64,000 nucleotides of DNA from Planctomycetota bacterium. GTDB taxonomy: Bacteria; Planctomycetota; Planctomycetia; Pirellulales; Pirellulaceae. Made by a program: the position numbers and the translations under genes. Below are positions 26,540 through 33,479 of this stretch, in pieces (the first letter of the stretch is position 1; the number at the start of each line of letters is the position of its first letter). Under the pieces are notes generated by a model. That model did not search any database and was not told the origin of the DNA. It worked only from the letters and a program-made list of their open reading frames with translations. The DNA is taken from NCBI GenBank assembly GCA_027619595.1, contig JAQCHP010000009.1:1-64000 (forward strand), in the 5' to 3' direction.

Positions 26540-27895
26540 ATGGGGAAGAAACGGAAATTCGGTAGTCGTTCCGCGAATGGCCAGCATGGTCGAGGCATGG
26601 GACGTGGTCCTGGCATGGGTCCTGGCATGGGTGCTGGGGGGCCTGGCGGTGGGAATAATGGTGGCGGGGGCGGTGGTTCACGTCGACGAAGGAGACGCCC
26701 CAATGACGGTGTGCTCCCGGGGACAGGCGGCGGAATGGCCCCCGATCTCGATATTCCCAATGGTGAAGACACTCCGTTACAGCGTGGCGGAGGGCTCCTG
26801 GAGCTCCATCCGAACGGGTACGGGTTCCTGCGAAGTCCGGACAATAATTATGCTCGGGTCCGATCCGACCCATTTGTTCCCGGTACCATGATCGAAAAAT
26901 ACGGGCTGCGTGAAGGGGTCATGATCACCGGGATGGTGCAGTCCGCACGCAAGCAGCAGGGGCCGCGGCTCCGTGAGATCCTTGATGTCGATGGCATGCC
27001 ACCGGATGAATATGCAAATATCCGTCCATTTGATTCGCTGACGGCGATCAATCCCGAGTCGTGGCTCAGGTTGGAAACGGGGCCTCAACCCCTGTCGACA
27101 CGCGTCATGGATCTTTTGACGCCCCTGGGTAAGGGCCAGCGTGCTCTGATCGTTGCACCGCCTCGTACTGGCAAGACGATTCTGTTGCAGCATATCGCGC
27201 ACGGTGTCGCGACGAATTATCCCGGTGTCAAGCTGATCGTCTTATTGATTGATGAACGCCCGGAAGAAGTCACGGACATGCGCCGTAACGTCAACGGGGA
27301 AGTCATTGCCAGTAGCCTCGATCAAGATGTTGAAAGTCACGTTCGGCTTTCGCAACTGATCATCGAGCGATGTCGACGGTTGGCAGAAATGGGCCAAGAC
27401 GTGTTCTTGCTCATGGATTCGATTACTCGACTGGCGCGGGCCTTCAATAAATGGGTTGGCAACACGGGCCGCACAATGAGCGGCGGTGTGGATATTAAGG
27501 CCATGGATATCCCGAAAAAACTATTTGCCACGGCCCGAGTCTTCGAAGAAGGGGGATCTCTTACGATTGTTGGTACTGCGCTGATTGATACGGGGAGTCG
27601 CATGGATGACTTGATCTTTCAGGAGTTCAAGGGGACAGGTAACATGGAGCTCGTTTTGGACCGCAAGTTGTCCGACCGACGAGTTTGGCCTGCCATTGAC
27701 ATTTCGCAGTCGGGCACACGACGTGAGGAGCTGCTGCACGATCCCGACACCTTGCATGCAGTCACGATGCTTCGCCGCACGCTGACGAGCATGCACCATG
27801 TGGAAGCGATGGAGCAACTGACCAAACAACTGGCGAAATTCAAGTCCAATGCCGAATTCATTAAATTGATCAGTGGAGCCAAAATCCTGGATTAA
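26540..27895 (+). CDS. rho: Transcription termination factor Rho
   Basis: 451 residues. Rho is a hexameric RNA helicase that ends transcription. After a basic and Gly-rich N-terminal tail (about residues 1-65, with runs such as GPGMGPGMGAGGPGGG) comes the RNA-binding cold-shock-like domain (LLELHPNGYGFLRSPDNNYA). The RecA-type motor has the P-loop at about 206-213 (APPRTGKTILL), Walker B VLLIDERPEEVTDMRRNV, the Q-loop region RLARAFNKWVGNTGRTMSGG and an R-loop region. The classic helical Rho_N segment is missing or replaced by the tail. The ATG at 26540 has GGAG 4 nt upstream; a GTG three codons earlier is possible. Confidence 0.95.
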   Translation: MGKKRKFGSRSANGQHGRGMGRGPGMGPGMGAGGPGGGNNGGGGGGSRRRRRRPNDGVLPGTGGGMAPDLDIPNGEDTPLQRGGGLLELHPNGYGFLRSPDNNYARVRSDPFVPGTMIEKYGLREGVMITGMVQSARKQQGPRLREILDVDGMPPDEYANIRPFDSLTAINPESWLRLETGPQPLSTRVMDLLTPLGKGQRALIVAPPRTGKTILLQHIAHGVATNYPGVKLIVLLIDERPEEVTDMRRNVNGEVIASSLDQDVESHVRLSQLIIERCRRLAEMGQDVFLLMDSITRLARAFNKWVGNTGRTMSGGVDIKAMDIPKKLFATARVFEEGGSLTIVGTALIDTGSRMDDLIFQEFKGTGNMELVLDRKLSDRRVWPAIDISQSGTRREELLHDPDTLHAVTMLRRTLTSMHHVEAMEQLTKQLAKFKSNAEFIKLISGAKILD

Positions 27896-27912
27896 CCCCT
27901 GGAAATGTTCGG

Positions 27913-27933
27913 CCATCGGATTCTATCCGATGG
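27913..27933. repeat. Perfect hairpin after rho
   Basis: CCATCGGAT and ATCCGATGG form a 9-base stem with a 3-base loop, 17 bases after the rho stop. No T-run follows on either strand, so it is not a standard intrinsic terminator; it may protect or process the rho mRNA 3' end. Confidence 0.4.
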
Positions 27934-27978
27934 ATACGTGCTCGCCGGTAGGCGTGATGTCCGCCGATGAAGCACGTC

Positions 27979-28008
27979 TTTCCGTAACGCGGTCTGACCT
28001 GCTATCTT
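27979..28008 (+). promoter_or_regulatory. Probable tRNA-Ser promoter
   Basis: TTTCCG (27979-27984), 18 bases, TATCTT (28003-28008). The predicted start near 28015 is 13 bases before the tRNA. The -35 box is weak. Confidence 0.35.
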
Positions 28009-28027
28009 AGTGTCCGACCTGAGTGGA

Positions 28028-28110
28028 GGAGGGTAAGCGAATTGGCTAGCGGCCTCACTGGAACTGAGGTGCCGGGTAACCGGTTGTGGGTTCGAATCCC
28101 ATGCCCTCCG
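28028..28110 (+). tRNA. tRNA-Ser(GGA)
   Basis: The acceptor stem is GGAGGGT paired with GCCCTCC plus discriminator G. The anticodon arm CCTCA-CTGGAAC-TGAGG gives anticodon GGA. A long variable arm (GCCGG/CCGGT) is typical of serine tRNAs, and the T arm is GTGGG-TTCGAAT-CCCAT. The 3' CCA is not encoded. The gene has its own promoter-like boxes and a terminator downstream. Confidence 0.93.
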
Positions 28111-28146
28111 CTAGATTTTTACGCAATCTAGGGGAACTCGAGGAGT

Positions 28147-28185
28147 CCACGGGAAAAACTGGCTTGGTTGCCAGCGTGGCTTTTT
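28147..28185 (+). terminator. Intrinsic terminator after tRNA-Ser
   Basis: Nested stems CCACG/CGTGG and CTGGC/GCCAG around a 6-base loop are followed by CTTTTT. It lies 37 bases after the tRNA. Another small hairpin, CTAGATT/AATCTAG (28111-28131), sits directly at the tRNA 3' end and may aid processing. Confidence 0.6.
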
Positions 28186-28321
28186 GGTTGTTCCCCTTTC
28201 GATGAACGTTCCTTGCGGTGTGCAAGTTTCGAACTTCTGGCTGGCGTTGGAACCAAGGGTAGAGTAGAAATCACTTGGTTCTTCTGCTTCTTCATCGCCA
28301 CCCGAGAATGGAGTCTCCGTT

Positions 28322-29332
28322 ATGCGATTTATATTTGCAATTCTATTGCTGGCCCATTGTGCAAATAGTTCGATGGGTCAGACGACGCCTTCAGTTGCAC
28401 TTCCGACTGTCTCGGGTAAGCCAGAATCGTCAGTTGACGTGGCAGACAAGGAAAATCGATTGAACGACGAGTTGCAAAAACAACTCGCCGCGCGAGACGC
28501 TCTCACTGAGGAAATTCAGCGTCTACGCGAGCTCACCGGCCAATACGAGCAAATCCTTGTCTATGTGACCGTAGGTGAACTCTCGCTGACAAAGGTCCGA
28601 GACTCCAACGTCATTGTCAACGGCGTCGACGCCGAATTGATCAAGAGAAGCGGAATCGGAGGTGTGCTGGATGCGGCCATTCTTGATGGACTTGACGAGA
28701 CAGGAAATGCTAGGCACTCTGAAAGGGGTAGCGAGACCTTCGGGTTTCGCGTGATTGATAATAAAGATCTACTTTCGGAGATAACGACAGCACTGAAAGA
28801 GTCGGGCGCTTTCAAGGTATTGGCGGAGCCTGTCTTGGCGACTATCAGCGGCAGGCCGGCATCGTTTCATGCCGGAGGTGAGTTCCCGATACTTGTGCCG
28901 CAGTCCAACGGCGAGTCGACCACGGAGTATAAAAAATTCGGTACCCAGGTAGATTGTTTGCCCCTTGCGATTGGAAGTGGCCGAATCCGTTTAAAAGTGC
29001 GACCGCGTGTCTCCGAGATCGATGCCGATCGCAATATCGTCGTGGGCGATGTGACCGTTCCCGGATTGCGTGTCCGAATGATTGACACAGTCGTCGAAAT
29101 GAACGTTGGCCAAACCCTTGTGTTGGCCGGTTTATTGCAGGAACGAGGTTCAAAAAAGGGTGCGATTGCGTCGAAGCCGGCCCCAGAGCGGAGCGGGGAA
29201 GTTCTCGATCCATCCCACCAGACAGAAGCTGAACCCGACGTGAATCCGATCGAAGAAGTTGAGCTAGTAGTTACCCTCCGGACAGAATTCGTTGATGTTC
29301 GTAAAGTCGCTCGACGCGCCAGTGCCGAGTAA
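28322..29332 (+). CDS. Exported protein with isolated secretin (type II/III secretion) domain
   Basis: 336 residues. A signal peptide (MRFIFAILLLAHCANSSMG) is followed by a coiled-coil stretch (NDELQKQLAARDALTEEIQR). The C-terminal 190 residues resemble the secretin core: GAFKVLAEPVLATISGRPAS, then FHAGGEFPILVPQ, KFGTQVDCLPLAIGSGRIRL and MNVGQTLVLAGLLQERGS. Full secretins form outer-membrane channels with several N domains; here only the core remains, so it may be a pilotin-like or stand-alone barrel component. Planctomycetes hold many such copies. The ATG has GGAG 8 nt upstream. Its neighbours are unrelated. Confidence 0.78.
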   Translation: MRFIFAILLLAHCANSSMGQTTPSVALPTVSGKPESSVDVADKENRLNDELQKQLAARDALTEEIQRLRELTGQYEQILVYVTVGELSLTKVRDSNVIVNGVDAELIKRSGIGGVLDAAILDGLDETGNARHSERGSETFGFRVIDNKDLLSEITTALKESGAFKVLAEPVLATISGRPASFHAGGEFPILVPQSNGESTTEYKKFGTQVDCLPLAIGSGRIRLKVRPRVSEIDADRNIVVGDVTVPGLRVRMIDTVVEMNVGQTLVLAGLLQERGSKKGAIASKPAPERSGEVLDPSHQTEAEPDVNPIEEVELVVTLRTEFVDVRKVARRASAE

Positions 29333-29474
29333 TAGTTGCGGGTGATCTCGCATCGTCGACGGCGGGGTGGTTGCACGCCATTCGAGTTGACTTACGGTCG
29401 CGATGAGCGAATTTCTGGACCCATACATTTTGCAACACTTTCCATGTTGCGGTCGAGGCTCATGTTGCCGCAAG

Positions 29475-29999
29475 TCAAAGGGTAATCCAGTATCTTGATA
29501 GGTTCTCGTTGGATTCTTCGTCGTGAACGACGTCTTCAAGGACGCCACCATTACGCTCGATAACGCGCGAAGATCCAATGTTGTCGACGCGACAGGTTAT
29601 CAAGATTCGATCTAATCCAAGGGTGCGACCGAGGTCCTTCGCGTTCGCCAGCAGCATCGTTCCATATCCTTTTCGACGTTCCGAAGGGCGAACGCTATAT
29701 CCACAGTTTCCGCCGCAACGCTTCAGGCTTTCCGTCAGTTCATGACGCAAGTTATAGTTGCCGATGATCCGACCATTGTTGATAAGAAACCGAGTGGAAC
29801 TTGGAGCCCAGCCAGCCAGGTCTTCGCCTTGAGACCAAGCTGCCAGTTTTTTCACGGTCTTAGCATGCCCCCAGTCCGCTTTGCCAAAGTAGTCGTGAAT
29901 TCTACTCTCGCCTGCACTGACAAATTCTGCAACATATTCGGCGATCGCCGTCTCGTGGTGCAAACCGAGTTCAGAGAATTCCAAATCAGGTCGTTTCAT
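29475..29999 (-). CDS. GNAT-family N-acetyltransferase
   Basis: 174 residues. It is a GCN5-related acetyltransferase with the acetyl-CoA binding motif NCGYSVRPSERRKGYGTMLL (R/Q-x-x-G-x-G/A form), followed by the usual ARDLGRTLGLDRILITC-like helix-strand and NIGSSRVIERNGGVLEDVV. The closest common pattern is of predicted acetyltransferases in which a Glu/Asp-rich tail completes the fold. The substrate is unknown. The ATG at 29999 is used; a TTG 14 codons upstream is possible. It stands alone in the accessory stretch. Confidence 0.85.
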   Translation of the reverse strand: MKRPDLEFSELGLHHETAIAEYVAEFVSAGESRIHDYFGKADWGHAKTVKKLAAWSQGEDLAGWAPSSTRFLINNGRIIGNYNLRHELTESLKRCGGNCGYSVRPSERRKGYGTMLLANAKDLGRTLGLDRILITCRVDNIGSSRVIERNGGVLEDVVHDEESNENLSRYWITL

Positions 30000-30103
30000 C
30001 GCGGTGAGTACCGGAGAGGGATTAAATGCGAGTCCGGTCAAATAGACAGAGTTGGGGGAAAGAGGTTCAGCTCAACGGAATAACGTGGTTACGCTGTTTG
30101 CCT

Positions 30104-30601
30104 TCAGATGACAGTCAGACCGCTACCACGAAACACTGCCATGGCCTTGTCGAACTCAGCTTGGCCGCCATCAAGGACTCCAGGCAGGATTATGAGACGA
30201 GTGACAGATTTGGAACCTTGAAGAAACTGAACTTTGAAATAGCCACGTGTAGCGGGCGGAATCGGTTTTGTGGCCGTTATTGATTGAATTTGATCGCGAG
30301 GAATCAAAGGGGCAGCAGAATTGTTACGACTGCGGATCGCGTTTACCAGCAGAAACGCACCCATAATGATCGGGACTATCGCGTCGCCGTACTTGGCTCT
30401 TGCCAAGTACAGCACTCCGATGCCGAGAAGTGAGAGCCCCAATACGGTATAGAGTATAAGCAATCGACGGATGGATCCGGTTCCGAGTAGGGCTGCAGTA
30501 AACCGACCGCGGACACGTTTACGGGTTAGCACAATCTGTTCTAGCGTGATCGTGCAGATACCATTTTTAGTTCGAAACGTTGGATGACTTTCTTCAGTCA
30601 C
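30104..30601 (-). CDS. Hypothetical protein with two membrane segments
   Basis: 165 residues. Two adjacent hydrophobic segments (LLILYTVLGLSLLGIGVLYL and GDAIVPIIMGAFLLVNAI) sit in the middle. A soluble N-terminal part (TEESHPTFRTKNGICTITLE) and a C-terminal beta-rich part (FKVQFLQGSKSVTRLIILPG) flank them, an arrangement seen in small PH-like membrane proteins. The GTG start at 30601 is well supported by AAGGAG 7 nt upstream. The function is unknown. Confidence 0.68.
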   Translation of the reverse strand: MTEESHPTFRTKNGICTITLEQIVLTRKRVRGRFTAALLGTGSIRRLLILYTVLGLSLLGIGVLYLARAKYGDAIVPIIMGAFLLVNAIRSRNNSAAPLIPRDQIQSITATKPIPPATRGYFKVQFLQGSKSVTRLIILPGVLDGGQAEFDKAMAVFRGSGLTVI

Positions 30602-30713
30602 TTACGAACTCCTTAAGGCGTAACGGCACGCATCATCGCGGTCGCGGCGAGTGATGCTCAAGTGTCAAAACGCCCGACCCGCGACTCCGGTGCATGCGAT
30701 TGCTACCGCATTA

Positions 30714-31115
30714 TTAGTCGTGCTGGCCACCATCAGTGTCGTAGGCTTCGCGTTCAAATGGATTATCGCGGTAGAATCGCTTGCCCGCAAGATAGACATA
30801 GCACGAAGAGAGGAAGTAGGCAGGAATCATGAATGGCCCCCAACGTTCGTATTGAGCAATATGGACAGCCTCATGTTTGCGGGAAATTTCAAGAGATGCA
30901 TCCGTTTGTCCAAGCACAACGTGGCCGAGCGTAATCGCCAGCGTAAACTGGCCATCGCGTAGTTGTTGAACGAACCATTTGGTTCCACCATCATAAAACT
31001 CGATAGTAGAGCCTACGATTCGAACTCGCCCGCCGAAGAGCAGCCCAATTGAGCCGATCAACAGTCCAAGGAGAGAATAGGGTGACGCCCAAATGATTCC
31101 CGCGATCTTTAGCAA
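30714..31115 (-). CDS. Small membrane protein with HExxH motif
   Basis: 133 residues. A hydrophobic N-terminus (SLLGLLIGSIGLLFGG) is followed by a middle domain and then SRKHEAVHIAQYERWGPFMI, where His81, Glu82 and His85 form HExxH, the zinc motif of metallopeptidases. Acidic residues in NPFEREAYD (about 118-126) could supply the third ligand. A second hydrophobic stretch (FMIPAYFLSSCYVYLA) follows the motif. Whether it is an active protease is untested. The only start in frame is a TTG at 31115 with no good ribosome-binding site, so the start is uncertain. Confidence 0.6.
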   Translation of the reverse strand: MLKIAGIIWASPYSLLGLLIGSIGLLFGGRVRIVGSTIEFYDGGTKWFVQQLRDGQFTLAITLGHVVLGQTDASLEISRKHEAVHIAQYERWGPFMIPAYFLSSCYVYLAGKRFYRDNPFEREAYDTDGGQHD

Positions 31116-31809
31116 CGCGTTCAGTTCATCACCTAAAGTTGTTCATGCTTCGCGCGACGATTGTGGTCGATGCGGTAACGATTGAGCTGACCGGGCGGCG
31201 ACGGAAGTTGTTCAATTGCAAAACTGCCCAATTGCGCCGCTTCGGTTCACGGCATTGTCATCGCATCTGCGTTTGTTCACGGACGCTTGAGCCAGATGAT
31301 GTCGGCCGGCGATTCATCTTTGTAGGCGGCAAGCTTTCCGGGCAAGTATTATACCACAATTCCGTACGTCGAGGAATCAAGAAATGATTGCGCGATTTCA
31401 TGAGACACAAGTTTGCCATCAAATTGGGCTTGGTCAGCGATGATGTAAAACGAAATAGAGAACCAAAGACTCTTTCCTACTCAAGCTTCTCATTGGCCGG
31501 AAGTAGTAAACGGGAGCAGCTTCGCCACTCGTTGCGCACTCCTACTACGCATACGACGACGGGTAGGCGATCTCTGAATTCGGCGGTAGCGGCACGGGAA
31601 CGGCTGCTCTCACGCATCGCTACGTCTGGGGCCCGGCGTTTGACCGAATCCGCTGGGCATACCTTTCAAGACTTGTAGTTGCATTTAGCTGTTACTATAA
31701 ATAGGCTTTCGTTGATATCTGCCGGAGGTGACAGGCTGCACAAATGCGACCTAATGCCGAAATGGTCGAGGCACGATAAGAGCTTTTTTGGAGTCGTTAA
31801 ACGCACCCA
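31116..31809. other. Gene-free stretch in the accessory region
   Basis: About 690 bases. Two plus-strand frames of 82 and 96 codons lie back to back but show no protein-like composition or ribosome-binding site. A perfect TATAAT on the minus strand (31348-31353) lacks a matching -35 box. I see nothing further that can be supported; it may be decayed coding DNA. Confidence 0.4.
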
Positions 31810-32328
31810 ATGAACGAAGACATTCGCATACGTTTTCTGTGGACAGCCGATGAGATACTCAACGGCTTCCGGTGGCATTGGCGGCACAAATTTCGTCCCC
31901 TGTTTCGGTACGCGTTCTGGTTGATCCTTGCAGCAATGATCATTCGCGGAGCGTGCAACGTATTTCTCAGCGGTTCTTCCGTTGCTGGCCTCCTACCACT
32001 CCTCGCCGGTCTTTTCGTCTTGTTCCAGATGCGGCTACTTTCGCCTTGGCTCATTCGGCGCCAGTTCGCTAAACGCCCCGACCGTGACACAGAGATTGAG
32101 TGGCGTGTTTCGTCTGACGTGCTTTACGCTCGCGGCGCACATGGCAATTCGGAATTCACTTGGCAAGCGCTCGCCAAAGTCGTCCAAACGCCAGCAGGAT
32201 TTCTGTTCTATCCGACCGAGCAGATATTCCATTGGATCCCACGGCATGGATTTTCCAGCGACACCGACTACGACCGTCTCTCGCAAGTCGCTCAGCAAAA
32301 TGCACCCGTATTTTACCGCAACGTGTAA
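31810..32328 (+). CDS. YcxB-like membrane protein
   Basis: 172 residues. Two membrane segments (LFRYAFWLILAAMIIRG and SVAGLLPLLAGLFVLFQMRL) are followed by a beta-rich domain with DVLYARGAHGNSEFTWQALA, FLFYPTEQIFHWIPRHGF and DYDRLSQVAQQNAP. This order, ending in a W.IP...F strand, is the pattern of the YcxB-like family, whose function is unknown. The ATG at 31810 follows a 690-base gap. No ribosome-binding site is obvious. Confidence 0.75.
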   Translation: MNEDIRIRFLWTADEILNGFRWHWRHKFRPLFRYAFWLILAAMIIRGACNVFLSGSSVAGLLPLLAGLFVLFQMRLLSPWLIRRQFAKRPDRDTEIEWRVSSDVLYARGAHGNSEFTWQALAKVVQTPAGFLFYPTEQIFHWIPRHGFSSDTDYDRLSQVAQQNAPVFYRNV

Positions 32329-32606
32329 GCTTGGATGCAGTTATCAGCGGATTTTCGTGCGCCATGGCTCATCCGGAATTGTAGATCGAAATCGTCGTGG
32401 AGCCCTCACGTGCCGGGAAAGCCAGAATGCATTGCAATTACGAACGCCGTCCTGGAATTCGACAAGGGGCACTCGGTGGCTCCCATGGGGCGTTCCAAAT
32501 TTCCGGACTGCAAGCGGTCGATTCTGAACCCACGACCAAGTGTGTAAAGCACGAAATCAGACACCGGTGAAGCTTTAGTTCTCAATTGCATCCACAATCC
32601 ATACCT
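32329..32606. other. Gene-free gap
   Basis: About 280 bases between the YcxB-like and lipoprotein genes. No gene, hairpin or terminator that I can support was seen. Confidence 0.35.
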
Positions 32607-32610
32607 CTGT

Positions 32611-32637
32611 CAATTTTGAGAAAATTGGGACTATATT
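32611..32637 (+). promoter_or_regulatory. Inverted repeat and -10 box immediately before the lipoprotein gene
   Basis: CAATTTT (32611-32617) and AAAATTG (32621-32627) form a perfect 7-base inverted repeat around GAG, followed by TATATT (32632-32637). The repeat occupies the spacer of the promoter, as an operator would. The -10 box places the start at or near the ATG (32644), and there is no ribosome-binding site, so the mRNA may be leaderless. Confidence 0.4.
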
Positions 32638-32643
32638 CACGAC

Positions 32644-33126
32644 ATGCGCACTCTCCTCGCGATTCTCGTTGTCACGTTTGTGGTCGGCTGCCAATACGAC
32701 CCATATGCGCATCTGTTCACGACAGCCGAGCCCAACCAAGATGATGTTGCCGGTAGTTACTTACTCACGCAGCAAACCATCATTCCCGGCGGCCTAGGCG
32801 CCTTTTCAGGTCAGCAGTGTTTGCTGGAGTTGCGCGCTGACGGCACGTTCGGCGCCACGAACTATCCGACGTGGACCGAGGAATTTTCACCCAACGAAGT
32901 TCAGCTGGTTGCTTGCATCAGCGCAGCCGGGCGCTGGTCTTGCGATACCGTTGGCAGTGTCTCGGACGGCACCACAAGCCAAAGCGTTTGGGGCGTATGC
33001 TTTTCTAATGCGAGCACTCATCTTGATTCGCTGGCTCTCACCGGCAACTGTCTTCCTTATGGACTGATCATGACGTATGGTGATCCCGACAGCGGCTCAG
33101 TCATGATTTTCGAATGGACGAAGTGA
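32644..33126 (+). CDS. Predicted lipoprotein
   Basis: 160 residues. The N-terminus MRTLLAILVVTFVVGC is a lipoprotein signal with Cys16 as the lipid-modified residue. The mature part holds DDVAGSYLLTQQTIIPGGLG, LLELRADGTFGATNYPTW and a tail VMIFEWTK. The pattern G-x-Y...L-x-L-x-x-D-G-x-F is typical of small lipocalin-like or META-like lipoproteins that adopt a beta sheet. The function is unknown. Confidence 0.72.
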   Translation: MRTLLAILVVTFVVGCQYDPYAHLFTTAEPNQDDVAGSYLLTQQTIIPGGLGAFSGQQCLLELRADGTFGATNYPTWTEEFSPNEVQLVACISAAGRWSCDTVGSVSDGTTSQSVWGVCFSNASTHLDSLALTGNCLPYGLIMTYGDPDSGSVMIFEWTK

Positions 33127-33479
33127 ACTATGTAGTTTTGGGCTATCCAAGGGAAGAACCAAGGACGTGCTGTGGTGGTGATTCTGCGTATATGTCTGAG
33201 AGCGTGGGGTAAGGATGGCTCAATATTGGGCTGAGTGTGAGCACGAGGGTGGAAGTATCGCACGTGGGCAACCGCATCGGCGGTGGGATCAGAGGCCCTG
33301 AGATCGTCTGTGACTTCGGAGTTGTTATGTCGATCCGCCGTTAGAAAATTGAGCCCCGCGTCGTCTTACCGACATTCGCGAAAAATTCTGGAAATGCTGG
33401 ACGATCGTATGCGGATGGGGTACATTCGGTCCTGTCGTTAGCAGGCCCCTCAAACACTGTTTTTCATTCGAGCAACGCC
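33127..33479. other. Gene-free gap before the M48 peptidase gene
   Basis: About 350 bases without a credible gene or a clear terminator; presumably the promoter region of the downstream peptidase. Confidence 0.35.

Noticed and set aside
31139-31678. Two back-to-back plus-strand frames in the accessory gap
   Set aside because: No ribosome-binding sites, no motifs and mixed composition; could be decayed DNA but not supportable as genes.
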